Of a DNA stretch of 64,000 bases, positions 16,065-24,546 are shown in pieces. Both the position numbers and the translations under genes were made by a program. Where the stretch lies: assembly GCA_040772305.1 (NCBI GenBank), contig JAXGYK010000001.1, positions 992,001-1,056,000 on the forward strand, given 5' to 3'. The notes beneath the pieces are model-generated. The model searched no databases and was not told the origin of the DNA. It was given only the letters and a program-made list of their open reading frames with translations. The DNA is from Mesolinea sp040772305 (GTDB taxonomy: Bacteria > Chloroflexota > Anaerolineae > Anaerolineales > Anaerolineaceae). Each line of letters starts with the position of its first letter. Position 1 is the stretch's first letter.

Positions 16065-17342
16065 ATGGGAAACAGTGTAATTTTACTAACGATTGATGAA
16101 CTTCGAGCTGATGGACTGGGATGCTATGGCAATAAGGCAGTGTCTACTCCTTATGCTGACATGATTGCAGCTGATGGCGTGCTTTTTGAAGAAACCATCT
16201 CCAGCGCTGATTTGACTCCGATTTGTCATGCCAGCCTGCTTACAGCAACTCATCCTAACAAACATAATATCCGCCATCCGTTCAGCTATTTACGCGGCAA
16301 GACGATTGCGGAAATTTTTAAAGAGCAGGGATATAAGACCGCTGGTTTTGTAGGCGTAAGTTTCCTGGGTTCAAAACACGGTTACGAACGCGGCTTTGAC
16401 TCCTACGATGAGCCTTTTGAGGGCATTCGCGGTTCGCATAGCGGCAGTTATCCCGAGGGTGCTTACACGCTGGGCAATTGGTGGGTAGAGCGCTTCTTTG
16501 ATTGGTTGGACGAAAACCACAACGAAAAATACTTTGTTTTTGCACACTATTTCTTTGTGCATCAGGGAACTGAAGACTTCCTGATCGAACAAGGGTTTTT
16601 GGATCCTAAGCTTGATTCGAAGTTCTTCTACCTTAACCCCAAGATCGATCTGATGGATAAGATGCTGCTTAAGCCGCTTGTTGAAAGACTTAAAGGCTGG
16701 GGTGAGTACGATTCGACCAACATCATCCTGATGGCAGACCATGGTTCTAATCTGGGTGAGCATCCAGTGGCTCCTGCACCGGGCAAGGGCTTCTTGCATC
16801 CTCAGCACGTTCAGCTTTATGACGAGGACATTCATATTCCTCTTATCATTAAGGCTGAGGGCCTGCCTAAAGGCAAGCGAGTATCTGGAATGGTGCGTCA
16901 GATAGATGTATTCCCCACCCTTTTGGATGTTATGGGTATTCCTGCTCCCAGCAGCTATGATGGCGAGAGCCTGGTGCCCTTTATTGAAGAAGGCAAAGCC
17001 CATGGCCTTACTGCCTACTTTGAAGATTTATACGAAGCCCGCGGTCCCGGTGCCATACAAGGCATGCGCACAGACGATTTTAAATACTGGCGCAACTTTA
17101 CCACTTGGAAGGAAGAGCTCTATGATCTGCGAAAAGATCCGCAGGAACTAGAGAATATTGCTGCCAAGGTGCATGCAGAAAACCCCGAGGACATCAAAGA
17201 AAAGCGCAAGTTTGTAAACAAGTTCCTCACGCAGCAATTGGTCCCGATTGAAGGCAGTGATGAAACCAATACCTATCAGATCAATGATGATGACCAAAAA
17301 ATCATTGAGGAGCGGTTAAGAAGTTTAGGTTACATCGCTTAA
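16065..17342 (+). CDS. Sulfatase-like hydrolase (alkaline phosphatase superfamily), no formylglycine motif
   Basis: 425 residues from ATG 16065 (GGAGG 9 nt before). The frame is open further upstream inside hutP, but that is not a likely start. Metal-binding segments are ILLTIDELRADGLGCYG at the N-terminus and MADHGSNLGEHP near residue 227. The place where true sulfatases have C/S-x-P-x-R reads SSADLTPICHASLLTATHP. There is therefore no Cys/Ser able to become formylglycine in the canonical frame, and Thr is the likely nucleophile, as in the TLPSHASLLTG-type relatives. It could act on sulfate, phosphate or phosphonate esters. No signal peptide is seen, so it is probably cytoplasmic. Located between hutP and the aconitase X genes. 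Confidence 0.8.
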   Translation: MGNSVILLTIDELRADGLGCYGNKAVSTPYADMIAADGVLFEETISSADLTPICHASLLTATHPNKHNIRHPFSYLRGKTIAEIFKEQGYKTAGFVGVSFLGSKHGYERGFDSYDEPFEGIRGSHSGSYPEGAYTLGNWWVERFFDWLDENHNEKYFVFAHYFFVHQGTEDFLIEQGFLDPKLDSKFFYLNPKIDLMDKMLLKPLVERLKGWGEYDSTNIILMADHGSNLGEHPVAPAPGKGFLHPQHVQLYDEDIHIPLIIKAEGLPKGKRVSGMVRQIDVFPTLLDVMGIPAPSSYDGESLVPFIEEGKAHGLTAYFEDLYEARGPGAIQGMRTDDFKYWRNFTTWKEELYDLRKDPQELENIAAKVHAENPEDIKEKRKFVNKFLTQQLVPIEGSDETNTYQINDDDQKIIEERLRSLGYIA

Positions 17343-17357
17343 GTAATGAAAAACTGG

Positions 17358-17387
17358 AAGCCGCTGGCAGAACAAAGCTGGCGGCTT
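17358..17387 (+). other. Intercistronic hairpin
   Basis: AAGCCGC (17358-17364) pairs with GCGGCTT (17381-17387); no T-run follows. It may stabilise or help process the transcript between the sulfatase-like and aconitase X genes. Confidence 0.5.
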
Positions 17388-17425
17388 TCAGTGAAGGCTG
17401 TGCTTTAAAGTGTAAAGGAGGTTTT

Positions 17426-18631
17426 ATGCACTTAACTCAAGATCAACAGGATATGTTAGACGGAAAGCTAGGCGAAGGTGCAGCATATGCGATGAAAATC
17501 CAGGTAGCCTTAGGCGAAGCCTTTGGTGCTGAAAGAATGGTGCCCATCACTCGTGCTCATGTAGCTTTGAGTAATCAGGAAGCCGATTTGTGGTTTGCTG
17601 AGAAGCTATTGGCAGGAGGGGCGAAATGCAAAGTTCCGCCTACAGTCAACCCTGGTTTTTGCTACAGCTACTTTACTGAAAATAATATGGTGTCCGATGA
17701 AGATGCCAGCTTGATGAAACGCACGCACGAAGCATACAAGGCTTTGGGAGCAGTGTTAAGCTACAACTGCACACCTTATTTAGGGTCTAACGTGCCCCAT
17801 TTTGGTGAAGTTGTAGCTTTTTCTGAATCAAGTGCCACTCCCTATGTGAACTCGGTATGGGGAGCCAGGAGCAACCGCGAAGGTGCCAACAGCGCATTGT
17901 GTGCTGCCATCACCGGGGTAGTACCGGAATATGGTTTGCTCCTGGACGAAAATCGTCTGGGTGACATTTTGGTGGAAGTTGAAGCGGATATGAAGACTGA
18001 TTTCGACTATCACCTCCTGGGTTATATGGGCAAAAAGATTGGGGAAGGCGTGCCTGTTTTCACGGGCTTGCCCGAATATATTTCTCCTGAGTCACTCACC
18101 AACTTAGGTGCGCAGCTCAATACCTCTGGCGCTTATGGCATGTACCACATTGTGGGATTTACTCCGGAAGCACCAACTCTTGATGCTGCTTTTGGTGGTA
18201 AGGAGCCCAAGCGCAAGGTAGTAATTAGCAACCAGGACCTTATTGACATCAACGCGGAAATTTCGGAAGAAGGCAACCGCGAGATTGATTTTGCCATGTT
18301 TGGCTGTCCGCACTTTACCTTGGACCAAGTTCTGCACATTAACGAAAAAATCAAGGGGCAAAAGCTAAAGAAGGAAATGTGGATCCTCACTTCCTCCTAC
18401 ACCAAGGATTTAGCAGAGCGTATGGGCATTTTGGAAACGCTTAATGCAGCTGGAGCGGTGGTAGTTCCCGATACTTGTCCCGACCAACCATGTTGGAGAC
18501 ATCTAAGAAACAAGATCGGCGTGATAGAATCACCAAAATGTGCGTATTATCCGAAGCGACGCGGAATTAGCTTTGTAATTCGTGATCTTGACGCCTGTAT
18601 TAATGCAGCTTTGACTGGGAGGGTTAATTAG
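17426..18631 (+). CDS. Aconitase X catalytic (large) subunit
   Basis: 401 residues; ATG 17426 follows AAAGGAGGTTTT. Typical AcnX opening MHLTQDQQDMLDGKLGEGAAYAMKI (read in parts), with GARSNREGANSALCAAITG, LVPEYG-like VVPEYGLLLDENRLGDILV and late Cys-containing DTCPDQPC. AcnX enzymes are Fe-S dehydratases; known members dehydrate cis-3-hydroxy-L-proline or (R)-5-phosphomevalonate. Here the large and small subunits are separate genes 1 nt apart. No mevalonate genes are nearby, so a role as a dehydratase in the catabolic pathway of this operon is more likely. The exact substrate cannot be told from sequence. Confidence 0.88.
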   Translation: MHLTQDQQDMLDGKLGEGAAYAMKIQVALGEAFGAERMVPITRAHVALSNQEADLWFAEKLLAGGAKCKVPPTVNPGFCYSYFTENNMVSDEDASLMKRTHEAYKALGAVLSYNCTPYLGSNVPHFGEVVAFSESSATPYVNSVWGARSNREGANSALCAAITGVVPEYGLLLDENRLGDILVEVEADMKTDFDYHLLGYMGKKIGEGVPVFTGLPEYISPESLTNLGAQLNTSGAYGMYHIVGFTPEAPTLDAAFGGKEPKRKVVISNQDLIDINAEISEEGNREIDFAMFGCPHFTLDQVLHINEKIKGQKLKKEMWILTSSYTKDLAERMGILETLNAAGAVVVPDTCPDQPCWRHLRNKIGVIESPKCAYYPKRRGISFVIRDLDACINAALTGRVN

Positions 18632-18632
18632 G

Positions 18633-19037
18633 ATGAATACGACATACAGATGCCATAAAATATCCGGCGGCACTGCCGAAGGAGAAGTACTTTTTTCTAG
18701 TGATGCGATCATGTTTTATCTGCTCGATCCAAAGACTGGTGTAGTGATTGAAAAGCACCATAGTCTGGAAGGTAAGTCTTTAGCGAAGAAGATTTTGGTT
18801 TTCCCAGGTGGGAAGGGTAGTTCGGTTGTTCAGGCCGATGGTTTGTATCAACTAAAGATCAATGACAACTTACCCTTGGCAATGATCATTGAACACCCCG
18901 AAGCAGTATTGGTTTCTTCAGCCATTATTATGGATGTTCCGATGGTAGATAAAGTTAGCCCTGAGTTTTACCAAGAGGTAAAAGACGGCGATAGAATTCG
19001 TGTAAATGCTGATACAGGTGTGATTGAGCGTCTGTAA
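18633..19037 (+). CDS. Aconitase X small (swivel, DUF126) subunit
   Basis: 134 residues; it provides the swivelling domain that closes on the active site of the large subunit. Diagnostic stretches are CHKISGGTAEGEVLFS, LVFPGGKGSSVVQADGLYQL (with the conserved Gly/Ser loop) and the C-terminal DGDRIRVNADTGVIERL. Starts 1 nt after the large-subunit stop, so the two are coupled. Followed by a GCCCT/AGGGC hairpin and a longer spacer. Confidence 0.88.
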   Translation: MNTTYRCHKISGGTAEGEVLFSSDAIMFYLLDPKTGVVIEKHHSLEGKSLAKKILVFPGGKGSSVVQADGLYQLKINDNLPLAMIIEHPEAVLVSSAIIMDVPMVDKVSPEFYQEVKDGDRIRVNADTGVIERL

Positions 19038-19309
19038 AAATCGCCCTAAGCAAGGGCAGTACTTTAAGAGTTTAATGGAATCCCAAGCTGAGGGCATCTG
19101 CGACACACTTTTTGCAATATTATCACGACGTTAATTTTTATCGGTTATACTGTTAAATAGTGATATTACAAAGTGAGTAGCGGCTTTAGTTCAGAGCTTT
19201 TTGTTCTAAGTGTCCATAGCGAACAGAGCACAGAGATGGCAATGCTTGGGATTGGCTGGATGTTTAGCCTATTCTCAATGTTTTGAGTTTTCGAAAGGAT
19301 TTCTAACTC
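19038..19309 (+). other. Internal spacer with hairpin and NAG triplets
   Basis: GCCCT (19043-19047) pairs with AGGGC (19053-19057). TATACT at 19146-19151 could be a -10 but has no clear -35. Downstream, AAG-N4-TAG (19171-19180) and TAG-N4-GAG (19187-19196) repeat the HutP-type spacing, followed by CTTTTTG. This may be a second, weaker HutP-responsive point; no strong terminator stem is seen. Confidence 0.35.
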
Positions 19310-20521
19310 GTGAAAAACTTTGTAATTCTCTCCATCGATACCATGCGGTTTGACGCGTTGGGTGTCAATTCCGACCGCACACCAAGCCTTACTCCTTTTT
19401 TGGACAGTATTCAAAAGCATTGCGTACTCTTTAAGCAGGCATATTCCGGTGGGCCTTACACCCAGGCTGCTTTCCCGGGCTTGCTTTCCTCCTCTCATTA
19501 CCTCGAATACGGTAAACAGAAGGGCAAGTGTCCCAAGGAACGGGTGCTTATTTCGGAAGTGCTTCAGAAAAACGGCTTTTCCACCGGTGCTTTTCATTCC
19601 AATGCCTATCTTTCCGGTTTTTTTGGCTGGAACAGAGGCTGGAATAAATTCTATGACTCGATGGCCGATCAGGTGACCGAGCATGTGCCTTATGTGCGTG
19701 CGCGTGATATCAACCAAAAAGCTAAGCAATGGTTGGCAAGCCAGGCTGCCGGAGAGAAAAAGCCGGTCTTCCTGTGGGTGCATTATATGGACTTGCATGA
19801 ACCGTATATGCCGGAACCAAGCTTTCAAAAGTTTGTTGACCCTGAGTTGCAGATGAGCAACGACGAAATGTTTGTGGTCTTTAAGGAAACTATTCTCAAG
19901 CGGGATGTAAGTGATCCGGCCCGTGTAGAGCTGGCCAAAAAGCTTTACGATGCCCAGACTGTAGCCGCAGACCGTTTTGCCAAGGAGCTGTTCACAATCA
20001 TCGACCAAACCCTGGGTCTGAAAGACACCACGGTCTTTATCGTTTCAGACCATGGTGAAGAGTTTAATGAACATGGCGGTTTATCGCATGATGGAAAAAT
20101 GTTTGATGAGCTGGTGCGGGTGCCTTTCTGCATTTATAACCGGAGCTTTGAGAGCCAAGTGGTTTCAGACGTTGTCTCGACAATAGATTTACCCCCAACC
20201 ATTGCACAACTGGCAGGTGTTGCCCCTGATCCGTCCTGGCAAGGTCAGAGCCTTTTGCCTTTGGAGGACTACAACAAAGAACGCGGGGCACTGGGCGAAG
20301 CCATAGATAAACGCGGGCCTCGTGAATTAGGCAATGAAGCTGAAGTGCATTACTATAGACAAGGGGACTACAAGATTATTTACTCCGAGAGGACTTCGTC
20401 CTGGGAACTCTACAACCTGGCAGACGACCCGGAAGAAAGACACTCAATCTATGGTGAGGATTCGGTTTCGGAATATATGATGAAAAAGATAATTCCCCGT
20501 ATTAACCGTTACGCAAAATAA
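19310..20521 (+). CDS. Second sulfatase-like hydrolase, no formylglycine motif
   Basis: 403 residues from GTG 19310 (AAGGA 11 nt before). N-terminal metal motif is FVILSIDTMRFDALGVNSD; the second is FIVSDHGEEFNEHGGLSHDG. The nucleophile region reads GGPYTQAAFPGLLSS, so the canonical C/S-x-P-x-R is absent and Thr is the candidate nucleophile. It shares only superfamily resemblance with the first sulfatase-like protein, so it is not a simple duplicate. No signal peptide. The C-terminus has the usual small beta-domain pattern (YYRQGDYKIIYSERT, LYNLADDPEER). Its presence beside an ATP-sulfurylase and a PAPS-reductase-like gene hints at sulfur or phosphoryl transfer, but this is inference. Confidence 0.8.
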   Translation: MKNFVILSIDTMRFDALGVNSDRTPSLTPFLDSIQKHCVLFKQAYSGGPYTQAAFPGLLSSSHYLEYGKQKGKCPKERVLISEVLQKNGFSTGAFHSNAYLSGFFGWNRGWNKFYDSMADQVTEHVPYVRARDINQKAKQWLASQAAGEKKPVFLWVHYMDLHEPYMPEPSFQKFVDPELQMSNDEMFVVFKETILKRDVSDPARVELAKKLYDAQTVAADRFAKELFTIIDQTLGLKDTTVFIVSDHGEEFNEHGGLSHDGKMFDELVRVPFCIYNRSFESQVVSDVVSTIDLPPTIAQLAGVAPDPSWQGQSLLPLEDYNKERGALGEAIDKRGPRELGNEAEVHYYRQGDYKIIYSERTSSWELYNLADDPEERHSIYGEDSVSEYMMKKIIPRINRYAK

Positions 20522-20546
20522 ATCAGAGAAGTTAAATGGAGGCAGA

Positions 20547-21389
20547 ATGAAAAAAAAGGAATTCTCACAGGAACGTATTCAGGTACTGGAAAACTATATC
20601 CACATTGCCAAGAACATTGTGCGTGAAGCTTACCGTCTCTATAATCCCAAGGATATGCGCTTAGTTTGGTCGGGACATAAAGACAGCACGCTAACTTTGT
20701 GGATTTGGAAACAGGTCTGTGACCAATATGGTTACGTTATGCCTAAAGCAGTTACTCTGGATGAGGGCGACCCCTTTGATGAGGTTGAAGCGTTCTTGGA
20801 GAAAATTAGCCAGGAATGGGATTTTGTGCTGGATGTAGCGAAAAACGAAGACGTGCTCAAGGCCTGCAATTATGAGCTGGGTGCTGATGTTCATGTAAAA
20901 GACTTGAACAAACGCAACCAGGAAGAGCTGGAACGCATCGGATTTGGCGAGATTACCGCGTTCCCGTTTGAGGCAGAATCCTTCATTGGCAACCATCTGA
21001 TGAAATCTGTTGCCCTGAATGAATATCTTGAAGCAAATGACGTAAAGGTGATTGTGCAAGGCCTGCGCTGGGACGAGCAACCGGTTCGTGCGGACGACCT
21101 CTACATTGAGGAAGTGGAAGCTCAGCCATACCAGCCGGCTCAGGTTCGTGTACGCCCAATTTTGCACATTGATGAAAGAGCTCTATGGGATATCTACAGC
21201 CACTACCAGCTGCCTTATGTTTCGCTTTATGAAGAAGGCTACCGTTCCTTGGGTGTAAAAACGACTACAACCAAAACATGCGACATTCCTGCCTGGGAAC
21301 AGGATTTAGAGAATACCGTAGAGCGTGCAGGCCGCCGGCAAGATAAGGAAGCAGCTATGGCCCGCTTGCGCATGCTGGGTTACATGTGA
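20547..21389 (+). CDS. PAPS reductase / CysD-like ATP-pyrophosphatase-fold protein
   Basis: 280 residues; ATG 20547 follows GGAGGCAG. The PP-loop LVWSGHKDSTLTLWIWK (about residues 39-55) is the adenylyl-binding SGxKDS motif. The C-terminal section YRSLGVKTTTTKTCDIPAW and RAGRRQDKEAAMARLRMLGYM recalls the tail of CysD. The family includes PAPS/APS reductases and the small subunit of ATP sulfurylase; CysN, the usual partner, is not present. It has one Cys in the C-terminal region instead of the ECGxHxxC of assimilatory PAPS reductases. It may therefore adenylate or thiolate a substrate rather than reduce PAPS. Lies in the same operon as sat. Confidence 0.75.
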   Translation: MKKKEFSQERIQVLENYIHIAKNIVREAYRLYNPKDMRLVWSGHKDSTLTLWIWKQVCDQYGYVMPKAVTLDEGDPFDEVEAFLEKISQEWDFVLDVAKNEDVLKACNYELGADVHVKDLNKRNQEELERIGFGEITAFPFEAESFIGNHLMKSVALNEYLEANDVKVIVQGLRWDEQPVRADDLYIEEVEAQPYQPAQVRVRPILHIDERALWDIYSHYQLPYVSLYEEGYRSLGVKTTTTKTCDIPAWEQDLENTVERAGRRQDKEAAMARLRMLGYM

Positions 21390-21440
21390 GTTATCTAAAT
21401 CAGGGAAGCTTGAACCCGGAAAAATAGTGAAAGGAGGATG

Positions 21441-21524
21441 ATGCAATCCAAAAAGACAAAAGAAGTAGTATTCTACCTGGTACTTTTCCTGTTCTGTGCG
21501 ATTTATGTAATTAACGCATTGTAG
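21441..21524 (+). pseudogene. tctB: tctB 5' fragment, cut by IS-B copy 2
   Basis: 27 codons, MQSKKTKEVVFYLVLFLF then CAIYVINAL, ending at a TAG formed by the first bases of the insertion sequence. AAGGAGG precedes it. The fragment holds most of the first membrane helix of a tripartite tricarboxylate transporter small subunit; the rest is at 22612-23022. The reading frame is restored exactly if the element and one duplication are removed. Confidence 0.88.
21495..21521 (+). repeat. Target duplication, left of IS-B copy 2
   Basis: A 27-bp direct repeat with 22585-22611, beginning TGTGCGATTT and ending ACGCATTG. Its last two bases also belong to the TGTAGG end of the element, so the true duplication is 25-27 bp. 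Confidence 0.9.
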
Positions 21525-22584
21525 GATTACAGTACATATTGGACAGTGAGTGAGAAAGAATAGCAGGGAATGGAAGTATCCGTTATTGTTATTGCGCTGA
21601 AACAAAACAATGAGGAGAAACCATAACCTGCTATGGATAAGATAACACAAGATATGAAATACCGACATTCAGTGGTCAAATATGCGCTCAATCAGGGGGT
21701 GAGCAAAGCCAGCAGAAAATATAACAAAAGCCGCAGCTATATCTATTTTTGGCTCAAGCGCTATGATGGAGATATTCGTTCCCTGGCCTGTCGATCGAGA
21801 AGGCCAGAGCATCATCCCCGTCAACACAGCCAGGATGAGATCGCCTTGATCCGACGCTATCAGGAACGGAATAAAGACCTGGGATTATATGAGCTTTGGT
21901 TCAAACTAAGAAAGCAAGGCTATCGCCGCCATTATGTCAGTCTGTACCGAGTGATGCAGCGGGAAGGATTGGTCAGGCAAAAGAAGCACACAAAGAAAAG
22001 ATACCAGGCACAAGCCTATGAACAGATGCAATATCCCGGACAGAGGATCCAAGTCGACGTAAAAGTAGTCCCCAAAGCGTGTATCGTCGATAAAAAGTGG
22101 AAACAATATTATCAATACACCGCAATTGATGAATATAGTCGTTTGAGATATCTGGAAGGCTTTCAGACAGCAGACACATTCTCTTCAGCAATCTTTATTG
22201 AGCACGCCATTGCCTGGTTCAAGGGCAGAGGAATTGAGCTTGAATGTGTGCAAACGGATAATGGAGTTGAGTTCACTAAACGCTTTCTAAGGACCAAAAA
22301 CGCGCATGATCTTAGCTTGTTTGAGATTGTGTTACGTGACAAAGGGATAAGACATAAGTTCATCAGACCCTATACTCCCAGACATAATGGGAAGGTAGAA
22401 CGAAGCCATAAGGAGGATCAAAAACGTTTCTATAACAAGTCAAAGTTCTATTCATTTGAGGATTTCAAAAGACAACTGAGAAGACACAATCAGCGTTCTA
22501 ACCATATACCGATGCGTCCATTGAAGTTCTTATCACCTGTTCAATTTTTATCTCAGACTGTCCAATATGTTTGACAATCCTACA
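21520..22584 (+). mobile_element. Insertion sequence IS-B, copy 2 (1065 bp)
   Basis: Same ends (TGTAGG...CCTACA) and length as copy 1 at 5777-6841, inverted relative to it. Inserted inside tctB. Recombination between the two copies would invert about 14.7 kb including rpoB. Confidence 0.95.
21633..22574 (+). CDS. DDE transposase of IS-B copy 2
   Basis: 313 residues, identical in prediction to the copy-1 protein: helix-turn-helix N-terminus, rve core, catalytic D, D and E in QVDVKVVP, QTDNGVEF and KVERSHKEDQ. Its stop codon overlaps an ATG (22567) that is in frame with the remainder of tctB, so ribosomes ending here could re-initiate on the interrupted gene. It lies in the same direction as the catabolic operon and would be read through by it. 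Confidence 0.93.
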   Translation: MDKITQDMKYRHSVVKYALNQGVSKASRKYNKSRSYIYFWLKRYDGDIRSLACRSRRPEHHPRQHSQDEIALIRRYQERNKDLGLYELWFKLRKQGYRRHYVSLYRVMQREGLVRQKKHTKKRYQAQAYEQMQYPGQRIQVDVKVVPKACIVDKKWKQYYQYTAIDEYSRLRYLEGFQTADTFSSAIFIEHAIAWFKGRGIELECVQTDNGVEFTKRFLRTKNAHDLSLFEIVLRDKGIRHKFIRPYTPRHNGKVERSHKEDQKRFYNKSKFYSFEDFKRQLRRHNQRSNHIPMRPLKFLSPVQFLSQTVQYV

Positions 22585-23022
22585 TGTGCGATTTATGTAA
22601 TTAACGCATTGACTACCCTCAAAATGGGCACGCCTAAAGCTCCTGGTCCAGCATTTTTACCGGTAATTGCAGGCTCACTGGCGGCTTTAATTTCCTTAGC
22701 TTACTTTGCGTCAAACTTGAAGGAGTATTTGCAGGAAAGAGCCGCTGCCAAAGATGGAGAAGGACTTACTGAGGAGGAAAAGAGTGTACAGCGAGAAGCA
22801 CTGAAGAAGAATCTATTCTTGTTTGCCGAATTCATCTTGGCATCTGTTGTTTGCTTAATTCTGTTCAAGAAAGTAAATTTTTATATTCTCTCAGCTGTCT
22901 ACATGACCATCCTGGGGAAGATTTTCAGACTCAAAGGTTGGCTAAAACCAATATTATTGGGTGTGGGCTTCTCAGTTTTTGTCTACCTGGTTTTTAAGGT
23001 GGCATTTAATGTATATCTATAA
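22567..23022 (+). pseudogene. tctB: tctB remainder with start supplied by the insertion sequence
   Basis: 151 codons: MFDNPT encoded by the terminal repeat, CAIYVINAL encoded by the target duplication, then the native TctB continuation TTLKMGTPKAPGPAFLPV. It contains the later membrane helices of the small four-helix subunit of a tripartite tricarboxylate transporter. The ATG overlaps the transposase stop, and no ribosome site is visible, so expression would depend on coupling. The product lacks about 18 native N-terminal residues and half of the first helix. Functional status is open: I treat it as disrupted. The rest of the transporter, tctA and tctC, is intact. Confidence 0.8.
22585..22611 (+). 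repeat. Target duplication, right of IS-B copy 2
   Basis: Second copy of 21495-21521. The next bases complete a TTGACT (22609-22614), but no -10 follows. Confidence 0.9.
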
Positions 23023-23037
23023 CTGGGAGCTGTAACT

Positions 23038-24546
23038 ATGGAAAACATTGGTCTATTAATGCAGGGCTTCCAATCAATTTTTACGGTAAGCACCCTGTTT
23101 TACTGTCTTTTAGGCGTAACTGTCGGAACAATTGTAGGTGTTCTACCGGGTTTAGGCCCGGCAGGTGCCATGGCGATTCTATTCCCGATGAGTCTTCGCA
23201 TCGGAACCACAAATGGCATTATCATGCTGGCAGGTATTTACTTTGGTGCGATGTACGGCGGATCTACTACTTCTATTCTGCTGAACGTCCCAGGCGAGGC
23301 TGCCTCGATGATTACTTGCGTTGACGGCAATAAGATGGCCAAAAAAGGGCGTGCGGGAGCTGCTCTGGCAGTTTGTGCAATAGGGTCCTTTGTAGCTGGC
23401 ACGATGGGTGTAATCGTAACCACCTTTTTTGCCCCTTGGCTGGGGCGTGTCTCGCTGCATCTGGGACCGCCGGAGTACTTTGCCATTATGCTGTGTGGCT
23501 TGGTGGTCCTGGCGAATGTAACCGGAGGTTCCATTCCCAAAGCAATACTAGGTGTATTGTTAGGCTTCATGCTGCGTACCGTAGGCATCGATACGCTCAC
23601 AGGTGTAACGCGTTTCAATTTTGGAGTTTTTGAACTGAGTAAAGGCTTCGAACTTACCGCTTTGCTGATGGGCATGTTCGGCATTACCGAAGTTCTGGAT
23701 ATTTTGTTGAATCCTTACAGCACCAAAGATATGGTGAAGTTCCGGTTCAAGGATTTGTACCCCACAAAGGAAGAAATGAAGCGCTCGGTCATGCCGATCC
23801 TGCGTGGCTCGCTTGTAGGGTTGCCGGTTGGTTTGCTGCCTTGTCCCAGTGGCATGATTGCCTCGCTGCTTTCTTATAAACTGGAGAAAAAGGTAGCTAA
23901 AAACCCGGAAGAGTTTGGAGAGGGAGCAATTGAAGGTGTAGCCGGACCAGAATCGGCGAACAATTCAGCCGCTACCACAGGCATGATCCCGCTATTCTCT
24001 CTGGGCTTGCCTTTTACTGCTATAACAGCTGTGCTGATGGGCGCTCTGATGGTGCATGGAATTATCCCCGGCCCAATGTTCATTACGGAACAATCCCAGC
24101 TGTTCTGGGCAGTAATTGCCAGTTTTTACATTGGTAATGTGTTTTTGCTAATCCTTAACTACCCATTGGTTGGTGTGTTTGCTTCTATTGCAAAGGTGCC
24201 ACCCGATATAATTATGCCGATTGTGACAGGATTGGTGTTCTTGGGTGTTTACACGGTTGGTAACAGTGTATTCGACCTCTGGGTTGCTCTGATACTGGGT
24301 GTACTTGCCTTTGCAATGAAGCAAGTTGGATTTGGTATCACTCCGCTCATTATTGGTTTTGTTTTAGGAAGCAACATAGAACGAAGTTTCAGACAAGCCT
24401 TGGTAATATTAAACGGGAATTTCCTTGGTATTTTCTCAAGGCCCATTTCTGCAGTTTTTCTCGTTCTTGCACTCTTGGTTGTATTAACACAAATGATTAT
24501 GTATTTTTATAAAGGCCGTGTAATCGAAATTCCTAGTGATGAATAA
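23038..24546 (+). CDS. tctA: Tripartite tricarboxylate transporter large membrane subunit
   Basis: 502 residues with about 12 hydrophobic segments; ATG 23038 has GGGAG 9 nt upstream. Family signatures are GTIVGVLPGLGPAGAMAIL near the N-terminus and GAMYGGSTTSILLNVPGEAAS shortly after. In the middle GPESANNSAATTGMIPLFSLGLP is the characteristic TctA block. It moves a carboxylate across the inner membrane with TctB and the binding protein TctC. The substrate is probably a di- or tricarboxylate or a related organic acid, consistent with catabolic enzymes in the same operon. Order here is tctB-tctA-tctC. Confidence 0.93.
   Translation: MENIGLLMQGFQSIFTVSTLFYCLLGVTVGTIVGVLPGLGPAGAMAILFPMSLRIGTTNGIIMLAGIYFGAMYGGSTTSILLNVPGEAASMITCVDGNKMAKKGRAGAALAVCAIGSFVAGTMGVIVTTFFAPWLGRVSLHLGPPEYFAIMLCGLVVLANVTGGSIPKAILGVLLGFMLRTVGIDTLTGVTRFNFGVFELSKGFELTALLMGMFGITEVLDILLNPYSTKDMVKFRFKDLYPTKEEMKRSVMPILRGSLVGLPVGLLPCPSGMIASLLSYKLEKKVAKNPEEFGEGAIEGVAGPESANNSAATTGMIPLFSLGLPFTAITAVLMGALMVHGIIPGPMFITEQSQLFWAVIASFYIGNVFLLILNYPLVGVFASIAKVPPDIIMPIVTGLVFLGVYTVGNSVFDLWVALILGVLAFAMKQVGFGITPLIIGFVLGSNIERSFRQALVILNGNFLGIFSRPISAVFLVLALLVVLTQMIMYFYKGRVIEIPSDE

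Noticed and set aside
19166..20008. 280-codon minus-strand ORF
   Set aside because: Opposite the second sulfatase-like gene, which has all the superfamily motifs.
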